Positions 1 through 10,902 of a stretch of DNA of 64,000 bases are shown here, piece after piece. This DNA comes from Kushneria phyllosphaerae (GTDB lineage: Bacteria > Pseudomonadota > Gammaproteobacteria > Pseudomonadales > Halomonadaceae): the NCBI RefSeq assembly GCF_900312995.1, contig NZ_ONZI01000004.1, positions 186,001 through 250,000 of the forward strand, in the 5' to 3' direction. The position numbers and the translations under genes are program-made. The notes beneath the pieces were generated by a model that did not search any database, was not told the DNA's origin, and saw only the letters and a program-made list of their open reading frames with translations. How positions within the stretch are numbered: position 1 is the stretch's first letter; each line of letters starts with the position of its first letter.

Positions 1-693
1 AATCAGACGCTGGATACTCCTTCGGGACAGGCCGAAAAAATCAGTGCCGCGCAGTTCATCGTGGACAAGACGCGTGAGCAACCGGGTGAAATCACGCTGA
101 TGGCGGTAGGCCCGCTGGGCAATCTGGCCATGGCCATCGCTCTTGATCCGGACGTCGTCAATCGCGTCAAGCAGGTGGTGATCATGGGGGGCTCAGCAGC
201 GCGCGGTGGCAACGTCACGCCGCTGGCAGAAGCCAACATCTTTTCCGACCCTCACGCCGCCAAGCGCGTGCTGACCGCTGACTGGCCGCTGGTCATGGTC
301 GGCCTTGATGTCACCCTGGATACGGTCATCACGCCCGATCGCATGGCGCGGATCGCAGAGGGCCAGGGTGCTCTGGGCAAGGTGCTGTCTCACAGCTATG
401 ACTTCTATGCAGACTTTTATCGCAGTGCCATTGGCCTTGATGGCTGCTGTCCACATGACAGCTGCGCCGTGGCATGGCTGGTCCATCCGGAATTTTTCGA
501 AACCGTGACCGGACATCTGGATGTGGTGACAGAAGGTCCAGCAGAAGGCCAGACCATTTTTGCACCGGCAGAGCGCCAGTACGTCAGCGACCGATGGTCC
601 CGGACACCGGCCGTTCAGGTATGCATGAAGGTAGACGGTGAAGCCGTCTCGAATTGGATCGAGCAGACCCTGACCTCATCATCCGGCGCATAA
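1..693 (+). CDS. Nucleoside hydrolase, C-terminal part (5' end outside window)
   Basis: This is the C-terminal part (about 230 residues) of an inosine-uridine-preferring nucleoside hydrolase, which cleaves ribonucleosides to ribose and free base in salvage. The frame is open from base 1, so the N-terminus with the DxDxxxDD metal site lies upstream of the window. Family features seen are the segment LMAVGPLGNLAMAI (the usual 'GPLTNLA' region), VIMGGSAARGGNVTPLAEANIFSDP (read in two parts, with the conserved MGG and AEaNi-DP residues), and a late HDSCAVAWL carrying the family's His-Asp pair. It ends 27 bases before otsB on the same strand, so the two could be co-transcribed, though no functional link is evident. 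Substrate preference cannot be told from this part. Confidence 0.88.
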   Translation, partial: NQTLDTPSGQAEKISAAQFIVDKTREQPGEITLMAVGPLGNLAMAIALDPDVVNRVKQVVIMGGSAARGGNVTPLAEANIFSDPHAAKRVLTADWPLVMVGLDVTLDTVITPDRMARIAEGQGALGKVLSHSYDFYADFYRSAIGLDGCCPHDSCAVAWLVHPEFFETVTGHLDVVTEGPAEGQTIFAPAERQYVSDRWSRTPAVQVCMKVDGEAVSNWIEQTLTSSSGA

Positions 694-720
694 CCGTCAT
701 GCCATGACAGGGAGTCAACG

Positions 721-1488
721 GTGAGCACAACAAACAACAAGGACATGCCCGAGTTGCCGGCAAGCGACCGGGCATGGGCGCTTTTTCTGGACCTTGATGG
801 CACGCTGGTCGACCTGGTGGATCATCCTGACAGTATTGTCGTCGATGATGCTCTCAGAGCACGCCTTGAAACCCTCACCGCCCTGCTGGATGGGGCGGTG
901 GCGGTGATCAGTGGTCGAGCCATTGATGATCTGGAAAAACACCTGCATTTGCCCACGCTTGCCATGTCGGGCCAGCATGGCGCTGAATGGCGTAATAGCC
1001 AGGGTGACCGCCAGATTGCCGGCGACCATCAAAAAGCACTTGAAGCCGTGCGTCAGCAGGTCAAGGAACAGGTAGAACGTGATGATGCGCTCTATCTGGA
1101 AGATAAAGGCGCCAGCATTGCCCTGCATTATCGCCATCGGCCCGAGGCAGGCGATATGCTCAAGCACAACCTGAGCTCAATGATCGGTGAATATTCCGAT
1201 CTTCTCGAACTTCATCAGGGCAAGTTCGTATTCGAGATCAAGGGGCAGGGCTACGACAAGGGCGTGGCCCTTGAACGCTTTCTGGCCATACCGCCCTTTG
1301 CAGACCGATGCCCGGTATTTATCGGTGATGATCGAACCGATGAAGACGGCTTTCGCGTCGTCAATGCGCATCAGGGGGTCGCCATCAAGGTCGGTACGGG
1401 CGACAGCCTTGCCAACGAGCGATTAACGGATCCCGGGGCCGTACATGCCTGGCTTGATCAATGGATCATGCAACTTCAACGCCCATGA
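721..1488 (+). CDS. otsB: Trehalose-6-phosphate phosphatase
   Basis: A 255-residue HAD-superfamily phosphatase that removes phosphate from trehalose-6-phosphate, the last step of trehalose synthesis in the cytoplasm. HAD motif I is LFLDLDGTLVD near residue 21-31, with the nucleophile in DLDGT; motif II/cap contact is VAVISGR, and the late GDDRTDEDGF is the acidic motif typical of OtsB. The start is GTG at 721, supported by the purine-rich GGGAG about eight bases upstream. It is followed at a 28-base gap by otsA, giving the order otsB-otsA. Trehalose is a compatible solute, which fits the osmotic genes elsewhere in the window. Length matches the family (E. coli OtsB is about 266 residues). Confidence 0.96.
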   Translation: MSTTNNKDMPELPASDRAWALFLDLDGTLVDLVDHPDSIVVDDALRARLETLTALLDGAVAVISGRAIDDLEKHLHLPTLAMSGQHGAEWRNSQGDRQIAGDHQKALEAVRQQVKEQVERDDALYLEDKGASIALHYRHRPEAGDMLKHNLSSMIGEYSDLLELHQGKFVFEIKGQGYDKGVALERFLAIPPFADRCPVFIGDDRTDEDGFRVVNAHQGVAIKVGTGDSLANERLTDPGAVHAWLDQWIMQLQRP

Positions 1489-1516
1489 ATGCATCACAGA
1501 TTTCACGGAGGAAACC

Positions 1517-2920
1517 TTGAAGCAACTGATCGTAGTGTCCAATCGTGTCCCCTCGCCCGACAAGGACAGCGGTAGTCAGGGCGGGCTGGCGGTAGGTGTC
1601 ATGAACGCCCTGAGCCGTACTCAGGGATTATGGATGGGCTGGAACGGCCAGCTGATAGACGATGCAGAGCAGCACACACCTCAAAGCTATGAAAACGAGG
1701 GTGTGCAGTTCGCCACCTTCCCGCTCACCGAGCAGGAGCACGAGCTTTTCTACGTTGGTTACTCCAACGAAGTGCTCTGGCCCCTTTTCCACTATCGCTC
1801 GGATATGGTCGAGTATTCGCGCGAAAAGGATGCCGGTTACCAGCACGTCAATGAGCGGTTTGCTCGTCAGGTAGCCGGCCAGATACCGGAAAACGGCGAT
1901 GTCTCCATTTGGGTGCACGATTACCAGCTGCTCTCCACGGGCCATTATCTGCGCCAGATGGGTATTGAATGCCCGATCGGCTTCTTTCTTCATATCCCGG
2001 TGCCGCCCTGGGAGGTATTTCGCATTCTCCCGCATCATGAGCGCATGATTGAGCATCTGTGCGCCCATGACACCATTGGCTTCCAGACTGCCACCGACCT
2101 CAGGCATTTCCTGGACAACGTTGAGCGCAGTGGCGTGGCCTCCGTCGAAGGCAATACCGTGATTTATGATCATCGGCGCATCAATACCGGGGTCTTCCCC
2201 ATCTCCATCGATGTGGATACCGCGCGTGAGATGGCCGAGAAAGGTGAACAGTCTTCGCGCAGCAAACGCCTGAAGGATTCCCTGCAGGGGGGTCCTCTGA
2301 TTATTGGCGTGGATCGCCTTGATTACAGCAAGGGCCTTTACAAGCGTTTTCAGGCCTTTGAGCAATTGCTGGAAAACACCCATACCCGCTATGGCAATGT
2401 GACCTATCTGCAGATTGCTCCGCTTTCCAGAACCGGCGTGGAGCGTTATGCCAGCCTGCGACGCGAGCTTGAGCGCATTGCCGGACACGTCAACGGCCGC
2501 TTCTCGACCTATGACTGGATGCCCCTGCGCTATCTCAATACGGGCTATGACCGTGAAACCCTGATGGGCTTCATGCGCCAGAGCCGTGTTGGGCTGGTCA
2601 CACCGCTGCGTGATGGCATGAACCTTGTGGCCAAGGAGTATGTCGCGGCTCAGGACCCGGAAGACCCGGGGGTGCTACTGCTGTCAAATCTGGCCGGCGC
2701 TGCTGAAGAGCTGGACGGTGCCATGCTGTGCAATCCCTTCGATGTCGAAGAGATGGCCGATATGCTCGATGCAGCGCTTTCCATGTCGCTGGAAGAGCGC
2801 AAGGAACGCTGGCAGCGTCTTCACAAGGTCATCAGCACCAACGATATCCACCGCTGGGGCGAAAGCTTCATTACTGCGCTGGATCAGTCTGCGGCTGCCC
2901 GACATGCTGACAAGCAATAG
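1517..2920 (+). CDS. otsA: Trehalose-6-phosphate synthase (UDP-forming, GT20)
   Basis: A 467-residue GT20 glycosyltransferase that joins glucose from UDP-glucose to glucose-6-phosphate. I place the start at TTG 1517 because a strong GGAGGAA lies just upstream, and the protein then opens LKQLIVVSNRVPSP, matching the E. coli OtsA N-terminus; the in-frame ATG at 1445 would overlap otsB and add unrelated residues. Visible motifs are GGLAVGV (sugar-phosphate loop), IWVHDYQLL, the IGVDRLDYSKGL nucleotide-sugar segment, and LRDGMNLVAKEYVAAQ. It forms an operon with otsB and is closed by a good terminator 40 bases downstream. TTG starts are weak, so OtsA may be translated at a lower rate or partly by coupling from otsB; that is inference. 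Confidence 0.95.
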   Translation: MKQLIVVSNRVPSPDKDSGSQGGLAVGVMNALSRTQGLWMGWNGQLIDDAEQHTPQSYENEGVQFATFPLTEQEHELFYVGYSNEVLWPLFHYRSDMVEYSREKDAGYQHVNERFARQVAGQIPENGDVSIWVHDYQLLSTGHYLRQMGIECPIGFFLHIPVPPWEVFRILPHHERMIEHLCAHDTIGFQTATDLRHFLDNVERSGVASVEGNTVIYDHRRINTGVFPISIDVDTAREMAEKGEQSSRSKRLKDSLQGGPLIIGVDRLDYSKGLYKRFQAFEQLLENTHTRYGNVTYLQIAPLSRTGVERYASLRRELERIAGHVNGRFSTYDWMPLRYLNTGYDRETLMGFMRQSRVGLVTPLRDGMNLVAKEYVAAQDPEDPGVLLLSNLAGAAEELDGAMLCNPFDVEEMADMLDAALSMSLEERKERWQRLHKVISTNDIHRWGESFITALDQSAAARHADKQ

Positions 2921-2960
2921 TCACCGCATGCCGTAGCGGTCATTAAACGCAGCACTACCA

Positions 2961-2993
2961 AAACGCCATGTCGAAGTGACATGGCGTTTTTTA
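2961..2993 (+). terminator. Rho-independent terminator after otsBA
   Basis: A 12-bp perfect stem (AAACGCCATGTC pairing with GACATGGCGTTT, loop GAAGT) is followed by a run of T residues. It sits 40 bases after the otsA stop and ends the otsBA transcript before the convergent acylphosphatase gene. Confidence 0.85.
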
Positions 2994-3016
2994 ATATAAG
3001 GAAGGCGTATTGCGCA

Positions 3017-3283
3017 TCAACCGGTGCGAAAATCAGACCATGCTTGCGGTTTGATCTCCTCGCTTGTCACCCGATCCACCCGAGCAGAATCAGGCCCCGT
3101 CTCCAGCCACTCTATTAAAGCCGTCACGGCGTCATGGCTGCCAGACATACCGACTTCAACGCTGCCATCATCGCAGTTACTGGCATAACCGACCACACCA
3201 AGTTCACGGGCACGATGCGCCGTCGCCTGACGAAATCCTACCCCCTGAACATGACCGGTCACTCGAGCCTGCAGGTAGCGCAT
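3017..3283 (-). CDS. Acylphosphatase
   Basis: An 88-residue acylphosphatase, which hydrolyses carboxyl-phosphate bonds such as acetyl-phosphate or 1,3-bisphosphoglycerate. The N-terminus MRYLQARVTGHVQGVGFR contains the phosphate-binding loop and catalytic Arg (GFR), and the catalytic Asn lies in GYASNCDDGSVEV. The start at 3283 is chosen because GAGGGAG lies upstream and the family is 85-100 residues; an upstream extension to 3463 would overlap the LysR gene and has no homology. It is convergent with otsA. Its cellular role in bacteria is poorly defined. Confidence 0.93.
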   Translation of the reverse strand: MRYLQARVTGHVQGVGFRQATAHRARELGVVGYASNCDDGSVEVGMSGSHDAVTALIEWLETGPDSARVDRVTSEEIKPQAWSDFRTG

Positions 3284-3348
3284 GACGCTCTCCCTCGATA
3301 AATAATGATGCTCCAGAGCCTGGCACAGTCGCACCCTGCCACTGCAAG

Positions 3349-4266
3349 CTACATCTTGAGAAAGTCGCGTGGGAGCTTTTGCAGCTGATGCCATAGTCGC
3401 TCGACATCGGGCTTGTGCACCAGAGAGCAGCGATAAAGCCGAATATCCAATGGAATATTCCATTTTTCATCGCCGGCACGCACCAGCTTTTTGGACGCCA
3501 GCTCCTCGTGGATACAGAAATCCGGAATCCACGCCATGCCCACGCCCTGCAGGGCCATGCCCTTGAGCCCCTCGGCCATGGCCGTTTCGTAGATGGTTCG
3601 AAGCCGCAGTCGCAGCGGATCATTTTTCAAAAGCATGTGAACGCTACGCCCCAGAAAGGCGCCCTGGGTATAGGCCAGATGCGGAATGCTGTCACTGCTT
3701 TCGAGATTGAACAGGGGCTTGCCCTGAGCATCCGGCACACATACCGGCAGCATGCAGACCTGCCCGATGGAGAAAGAGGGAAATATTTCGCTATCGAGCT
3801 GCATGGTGGCATAGGGGTCATGATAGGCCAGCATCAGGTCGCAGTTGCCATCCCGCAGAACATGAATGGCGTCTCCGACATTCATGGCCATCAATCGTGT
3901 CGGCAGCTCCCCCACCCCCTTTTGCAGCCGGGAAATCCAGCGCGGAAAGAAGGCCAGCGCCAGAGAATGCGCTGCTGCGATATCCAGTGCTTCATTGGCA
4001 ATGTTGAGCCCGCGCAGATGGCTGATGCTTTCATTGAGCTGCTCGACCAGACTGCGAGCAGTCACCAGAAAAAGCTGGCCTTCGGGGGTAAGACTGACGG
4101 GCGTGGTAGAGCGGTCTACCAGCATGACGCCGGTCGCCTGCTCAAGCGCCCGAATGCGACGGCTAAAGGCAGGCTGAGTGACGTGTCGGCGGCGAGCGGC
4201 GGCGGAGAAGCTGCGCGTGGCATTGAGAGCCACAAAGTCTTCCAGCCATTTGGTTTCCAGATTCAA
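3349..4266 (-). CDS. LysR-family regulator, HypT/YjiE-like
   Basis: A 305-residue LysR-type transcription factor. An N-terminal winged helix (FSAAARRRHVTQPAFSRRIR, residues about 20-40) is followed by a periplasmic-binding-fold effector domain. The opening NLETKWLEDF and the block IAAAHSLALAFFP resemble E. coli HypT (YjiE), the hypochlorite-responsive LysR regulator, more than generic LysR proteins. Translation starts at TTG 4266, since a stop lies three codons upstream and no ATG is available near the conserved start; AGG lies upstream. It is divergent from the dicarboxylate/amino acid symporter at 4403 with a 136-base shared control region, so it probably controls that gene and itself. Whether it senses oxidants or a transported substrate is unknown. 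Confidence 0.88.
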   Translation of the reverse strand: MNLETKWLEDFVALNATRSFSAAARRRHVTQPAFSRRIRALEQATGVMLVDRSTTPVSLTPEGQLFLVTARSLVEQLNESISHLRGLNIANEALDIAAAHSLALAFFPRWISRLQKGVGELPTRLMAMNVGDAIHVLRDGNCDLMLAYHDPYATMQLDSEIFPSFSIGQVCMLPVCVPDAQGKPLFNLESSDSIPHLAYTQGAFLGRSVHMLLKNDPLRLRLRTIYETAMAEGLKGMALQGVGMAWIPDFCIHEELASKKLVRAGDEKWNIPLDIRLYRCSLVHKPDVERLWHQLQKLPRDFLKM

Positions 4267-4402
4267 CGCGTATTACCTGCTTTTTTGTCAGCCTGACCCC
4301 GTAGGGGACGAGGCGGCGATTCTAACCGGCCAGAGCTGGTAAGTGATAGGCTGGCGGCCCCAGACATGGCACATTTCACAACCGCAAAAAAGAGACAGCC
4401 TC

Positions 4403-5653
4403 ATGTCCCAACGTATGCATTTCCTCACCGCCATTCCCCTATGGCAAAAGATCATGGCAGGTCTATTACTGGGCATTATTGCCGGCTGGCTGCTGGGTGA
4501 TCACGCTCAGTGGCTTTCCCCCATTGGTACGCTATTTATCAATGCCATCAAGATGTTGATCGTGCCGCTGGTATTTACCTCCCTCATCAGTGGCATTGTC
4601 TCCATGGGCGACCCGGCCAAGATGGGCCGAATCGGTGGCAAGGCCGTCGCGCTCTATCTGATCACCACGGCCTTTGCCATTGCGCTGGGCATGCTGGCGG
4701 CCTCGATCCTGCAGCCGGGCATTGGGGTTGAAATGCAGATGAACAACAGCGTATCGCCCGGTGCCGCGCCAACATTAACCGAGATTCTGGTAGGCCTGGT
4801 ACCGACCAACCCGATCAGTGCCATGGTGGATGGCAATATCCTGCAGATCATCGTCTTTGCCATTGCGCTTGGCATTTCGCTGGTGTTGATCGGTGAACGC
4901 GGCCAGCCCGCCATTCGGGTTATCGACTCCGTGGCCGAGGCCCTCTACAAGCTGACGTCCCTGATCATGGCCTGCGCTCCGGTCGGCGTTTTTGCGCTGA
5001 TTGCCGTCGTTGCGGGTCAATATGGTCTGGCGGTGCTGATACCTCTGCTCAAGGTGATCGGCGTGGTGTATCTCGCCTGCATTCTTCACGTGCTGGTGGT
5101 TTACAGCGGCATGCTTGCCCTGTTGGCACGGCTTAACCCGAAGCGCTATCTGGGCGGTAGCCTTGATGCCATTGTGGTGGCATTTTCGTCGGCATCCAGT
5201 GCAGGCACCCTGCCCGTTTCCATTCGGTGCGCGCGTGAAAAGCTGGGGATTTCACAAGGCGTGTCGGGGTTTGTACTGCCGGTAGGTGCCACAATCAATA
5301 TGGATGGTACAGCGCTTTACATGGGCGTGGTTGCCCTGTTTGTGGCGCAGCTGACCGGTACGGATCTGACCACGACCGACTATGTCATGATCGTTTTGAC
5401 CGGCACCCTGGCCTCGATCGGTACGGCAGGCGTTCCAGGCGCCGGGCTGATCATGCTGTCAATTGTGTTTGCTCAGACCAACCTGCCGCTGGAAGCGCTG
5501 GGTCTGATTGCCGGCATTGATCGTATTCTGGACATGGCAAGAACCGCCGTGAACGTCTCGGGCGATCTAATGGTGACCACGCTGGTGGGCAAGAGCGAGC
5601 GCGAAATCGATCTGGACATCTACAACGACAAGGCCGCTGGACAGACCTTCTGA
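4403..5653 (+). CDS. Dicarboxylate/amino acid:cation symporter (DAACS family, GltP/DctA type)
   Basis: A 416-residue inner-membrane symporter of the DAACS (SLC1-like) family, importing glutamate/aspartate or C4-dicarboxylates with H+ or Na+. The core signatures are visible: the serine-rich re-entrant hairpin SSASSAGTLPVSIRCAREKLG, the TM7 motif ATINMDGTALYMG (family NMDGT), and the TM8 loop near GTAGVPGAGLIML. About eight hydrophobic helices plus two hairpins are present, as expected. Start is ATG 4403 after AGAGA; an upstream in-frame ATG at 4343 adds a non-membrane leader without homology. The divergent HypT-like LysR gene suggests local regulation. I cannot separate glutamate from dicarboxylate specificity by eye. 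Confidence 0.93.
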   Translation: MSQRMHFLTAIPLWQKIMAGLLLGIIAGWLLGDHAQWLSPIGTLFINAIKMLIVPLVFTSLISGIVSMGDPAKMGRIGGKAVALYLITTAFAIALGMLAASILQPGIGVEMQMNNSVSPGAAPTLTEILVGLVPTNPISAMVDGNILQIIVFAIALGISLVLIGERGQPAIRVIDSVAEALYKLTSLIMACAPVGVFALIAVVAGQYGLAVLIPLLKVIGVVYLACILHVLVVYSGMLALLARLNPKRYLGGSLDAIVVAFSSASSAGTLPVSIRCAREKLGISQGVSGFVLPVGATINMDGTALYMGVVALFVAQLTGTDLTTTDYVMIVLTGTLASIGTAGVPGAGLIMLSIVFAQTNLPLEALGLIAGIDRILDMARTAVNVSGDLMVTTLVGKSEREIDLDIYNDKAAGQTF

Positions 5654-5688
5654 GTCTTGTCGGCAGCATTTCACTACGTATCACTCAG

Positions 5689-5714
5689 CCTCACCGATCA
5701 CTGGATCGGTGAGG
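5689..5714. terminator. Strong hairpin between convergent symporter and cls genes
   Basis: An 11-bp perfect stem (CCTCACCGATC / GATCGGTGAGG, loop ACTG) spans the stop codon of cls. It lacks a good T-run on either side, so it is a weak intrinsic terminator or an mRNA 3'-end stabiliser for the two convergent genes. Confidence 0.4.
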
Positions 5715-7119
5715 CCAGATACGCTGCCCGGGCTGCCAGCTTGTGCCACAACGGCCGCTTGTTAATCTCTTCGAGCGTCACCTGTCGGCAGTTGGCAAAG
5801 TCTTCTTCAAGCATTTGCGCCACCTGTGCCGCAAATTCACGATCTGCCACATAGGCGGTCACTTCAAAGTTCAGTCGAAATGAACGGTTGTCCAGGTTAA
5901 CCGTTCCCACCGCACTGGCGTGACCATCAATTAAAAACGTTTTCTGATGCAAAAACCCAGGTTGATAACGGTATATTTTTACACCCGCACGAATCATGTC
6001 ACCCAGAAACGAGAACGCCGATAGAAATACCAGCAGGTGATCAGGACGCTCCGGAATCATCACCCGTACATCGACCCCTCTCAGGGCCGCCAGCTTGAGA
6101 GAATCCTGCACGCCCTGATCTGGCACAAAGTAGGGACTGGTCACCCAGAAGCGTTCGTTGGCCTGATTGATAGCGTGCTGGATCAAAAGACTGGCGGTCT
6201 CCAGCGGATCGGAGGGCCCCGACGGCACAATCACCACATGCTGTCGCGCCGCGCCCGGCGCACGGCGCGGGTGCCAGGCCAGCGACAGGATATCGCCGGT
6301 GGCCCAGTGCCAGTCCTCCCAGAAGGACTCCTGCAGGCCCAGCACGGCAGGCCCGACCAGCTTTAGATGGGTATCTCGCCAGTGACCGTGCTTTTTGCTT
6401 TCGCCCCGATATTCCACGCCGACATTCAGGCCACCCACCCAACCCTGACGACCATCTGTCACCATGATCTTGCGATGATTGCGAAAGTTGACCTGAAAGC
6501 GATGCCGCCAGCCCTTCGAGGAACCAAAGGGATGCACAGCAATGCCCGCCGCGCGCAGCTCGTCAAAGTAGCGATCCGGCATGCCATGTGAGCCGATCTC
6601 GTCATACAGGAAAAACACCTGCACGCCACGTTCGGCGCATTCGATCAATCGCCTCTTGAGTGCCTGACCCAGCGCATCGTTGCGCACGATGAAAAACTGG
6701 ATAAGCACGTAGTCTTCCGCCTGCTCGATGCCCTGAAACAGACTGTCGAAGGTGTCATGGCCATTGATAAGCAGCTGACAGTGGTTGTCACGGGTCATCG
6801 GCAGCATGGCCAGTCTTTCTACCGCGCGAAGCCGGGCATCTTCCGGGCGCGCAAAGGCAGGTTCTACCAGCGTTCGAAATTGATCCAGCACGCGACGCAG
6901 GGACGTATCCCGCTGTTCACGCGCTGACACATAGCCATAAAAGCGCGGCCGCCCCAGAAACCAGTAGGCCGGAATGGCCAGATAGGGAAAGGTGATCAGA
7001 CAAATGATCCAGGCAATGGCCCCCTGAGACGTGCGACTCGACATCAACGCCATGAGCCCCGAAAGCGCTCCCAGAAGATGCAGACAAATAATGAGCAGAC
7101 CGCCCAGCAAGGCTGTCAT
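5698..7119 (-). CDS. cls: Cardiolipin synthase (phospholipase D superfamily)
   Basis: A 473-residue membrane-anchored cardiolipin synthase, condensing two phosphatidylglycerol molecules to cardiolipin and glycerol at the inner membrane. Two N-terminal transmembrane helices (about residues 3-27 and 32-55) precede two PLD active sites: NHRKIMVTDGRQGWVGG (HxKxxxxD) and LHQKTFLIDGHASAVGTVNLDNRSF read as HQKTFLID followed by the conserved GTxNxDxRS. Length is close to E. coli ClsA (486). Start ATG 7119 has GGTGG upstream. Cardiolipin rises under salt stress in many bacteria, consistent with the osmotic theme here (inference). The 3' end carries a hairpin shared with the convergent symporter. Confidence 0.95.
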   Translation of the reverse strand: MTALLGGLLIICLHLLGALSGLMALMSSRTSQGAIAWIICLITFPYLAIPAYWFLGRPRFYGYVSAREQRDTSLRRVLDQFRTLVEPAFARPEDARLRAVERLAMLPMTRDNHCQLLINGHDTFDSLFQGIEQAEDYVLIQFFIVRNDALGQALKRRLIECAERGVQVFFLYDEIGSHGMPDRYFDELRAAGIAVHPFGSSKGWRHRFQVNFRNHRKIMVTDGRQGWVGGLNVGVEYRGESKKHGHWRDTHLKLVGPAVLGLQESFWEDWHWATGDILSLAWHPRRAPGAARQHVVIVPSGPSDPLETASLLIQHAINQANERFWVTSPYFVPDQGVQDSLKLAALRGVDVRVMIPERPDHLLVFLSAFSFLGDMIRAGVKIYRYQPGFLHQKTFLIDGHASAVGTVNLDNRSFRLNFEVTAYVADREFAAQVAQMLEEDFANCRQVTLEEINKRPLWHKLAARAAYLASPIQ

Positions 7120-7220
7120 GTCGGGGTACCACCCTTGTCATTGAAGCAGTAAGTGGGCGGAGCATAACCCACTATGATACATGGGTCATTTCCGCCGGAG
7201 TGCGCACGCTGTTGAGGGGG

Positions 7221-8042
7221 TCACGTCCCCTGACAGCGAGGGCAGAAATATAACCTTCGCGAGGACACCATGACTCTTTCAATGGGCGTCCCACAAGCGT
7301 GACAGGGTAGCGTGGCGCGATTGAAAACCGCATGCCGCCAGCGCCCTCTTGGCTCGCCAGCTTCAATCATGGGCTCCCGCCATACTCTGAGGTTGGTCAC
7401 ACCGGCATGGCGCCAAGCCCTTGTCGTTACCTCCAGAATCTTCTCGGCCAGAAGCTGGCATTGGGCATCATCAAGGTCCATGGGCCGGTAGCGCTCATGA
7501 AGCGCTGCAAGGAAAAGGATCTCCGAGCGCAGATAATTGCCGATACCCGCATAGAAATGCTGATCCAGCAGCAGCGCCCCCAGTCGCCGGCGCATGAAAC
7601 GCGGGCTTTGCAGCCGAGCTCCGATATCGTCAGGCGTAACGTTGTGCGTCAGCAGATCAGGACCGAGTTTCGATAAAAACGGATGCTGATCAAGCTCCTC
7701 GCGTCGCCAGAGCGAAATATCGGACGCGCTCATTAGCCACGCTGAATGCGTTGCCGTGCTCAACCGCAGTCGCGGGGAACGATTACCGACAGGTTCACTA
7801 TCGCGGCGCATGATGCGCCAGACTCCATAGAGCTGATTGTGAGAGTAGATGACATGGTCATCCTCAAAGCCGGTCAACAGCGCCTTGCCCCAGCTATCGA
7901 CCCGGGTCACCTTCTGGCCTCTGAGGCGGGCTTCAAAAGGCTTGAGCCGATCAAAGGCAAACCAGATATCTTCAATGGTTCGCCCCGCCAGCACCTTGCC
8001 CATCCGGTCGGCGATACGGCGTATTTCGGGTCCTTCCGGCAT
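7221..8042 (-). CDS. nei: Endonuclease VIII (oxidised-pyrimidine DNA glycosylase)
   Basis: A 273-residue Fpg/Nei-family DNA glycosylase/AP lyase removing oxidised pyrimidines. The start is fixed at 8042 because the catalytic N-terminal proline must follow Met: MPEGPEIRR gives Pro2 and Glu3. YSHNQLYGVWR and LLDQHFYAGIGNYLRSEILF match Nei rather than MutM. A C-terminal zinc finger is present as CHAC and CPRC pairs 16 residues apart. The residues before the start in the same frame are not conserved. It lies 85 bases downstream... on the same strand after uvrB, so both repair genes may be read together. Length matches E. coli Nei (263). Confidence 0.95.
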   Translation of the reverse strand: MPEGPEIRRIADRMGKVLAGRTIEDIWFAFDRLKPFEARLRGQKVTRVDSWGKALLTGFEDDHVIYSHNQLYGVWRIMRRDSEPVGNRSPRLRLSTATHSAWLMSASDISLWRREELDQHPFLSKLGPDLLTHNVTPDDIGARLQSPRFMRRRLGALLLDQHFYAGIGNYLRSEILFLAALHERYRPMDLDDAQCQLLAEKILEVTTRAWRHAGVTNLRVWREPMIEAGEPRGRWRHAVFNRATLPCHACGTPIERVMVSSRRLYFCPRCQGT

Positions 8043-8127
8043 GTGATGACATTCCTTGTCAAAACGAATGAAGGATGACAGCACCTGTCTCCTGACACGA
8101 GACAGGCAAGCATTGTTTCAGCGAGTG

Positions 8128-10158
<2,031 letters not shown>

Positions 10159-10422
10159 GCGCACTCCGTGCAGGTAGCGAAGAGATTGGAAAATACCGGG
10201 GCCATTGCATACGCGCTGGCCGATGGACGGCGTTATCGCCGAAAGCGTAGTCGATAGACCTTCATTGCGGGGCAACAAAACGCGTCAGAACTGATGCACC
10301 TGGATCATATGATGGCAGGTGGGAAGGATTGCAAGGCACACCGCCCTGAAACGGTGGTATGCCCTGTGATTGCGAAAGGAGATAGGGAAAACGTTTTGCG
10401 CGTTGCGTGTCGAAAGAGGCCT

Positions 10423-10836
10423 TCAGGCACCGCCCAGATGTGCTCGTGTCTCTATTTCGACCTGCCCGGAGGTCATGAGCCTGTGGATCGGGCACTGATC
10501 GGCCACTTCGAGCAGGCGGTCACGCGCCTGAGCACCGAGATCGCCGATCAGGCCGATGTCCACCTGCAATCGATACTGCCCATCGCGCTCATCACTGCTG
10601 TCGCGCGTGATCCGGATACTGACCCCGTCAAGGGGCATCTCCTGTTTGCGGGCATACATCATCAGCGTCAGTGCCTTGCAGGTGGCCAGCGAGATATCGA
10701 AATAGTCATGCGGGTCGGGGGCGCTCTCATCGCCTCCGACACTGGCAGGGGCATCGGCGTAAAGCGCGTCATGATCGTTGAAAACGATGCGCTGTCGCAG
10801 CATCCCCTCACGCTCTGTCTCGATAAGAATGCTCAT
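10423..10836 (-). CDS. OsmC/Ohr-family protein (YhfA-like)
   Basis: A 137-residue OsmC-fold protein. The two redox cysteines typical of the family are present: Cys53 in SLATCKALTLMMYA and Cys115 in VADQCPIHRLM. Family members reduce organic hydroperoxides or have undefined roles; the pattern SLATC-K-LTL-MYA resembles the YhfA branch rather than classical Ohr. Start ATG 10836; the ribosome site is weak. It lies 66 bases downstream of the small HMA-like gene on the same strand, which suggests they are co-transcribed. The substrate is unknown. Confidence 0.85.
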   Translation of the reverse strand: MSILIETEREGMLRQRIVFNDHDALYADAPASVGGDESAPDPHDYFDISLATCKALTLMMYARKQEMPLDGVSIRITRDSSDERDGQYRLQVDIGLIGDLGAQARDRLLEVADQCPIHRLMTSGQVEIETRAHLGGA

Positions 10837-10902
10837 CGTGGCTTGCCCCCGGGTCGTAATGCACGGCAGATCATGTTTATCTACCGTTGAGATTCAAACG
10901 CT

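Noticed and set aside
1628..2488. 286-codon minus-strand frame opposite otsA
   Set aside because: Antisense shadow of otsA, no ribosome site or recognisable motif.
8084..8106. 8-bp hairpin CCTGTCTC/GAGACAGG between uvrB and nei
   Set aside because: No T-run and a seven-base loop; too weak to call a terminator.
10159..10420. LexA box ahead of uvrB
   Set aside because: Searched by eye for CTGT-N8-ACAG and found no match; SOS control not supported.
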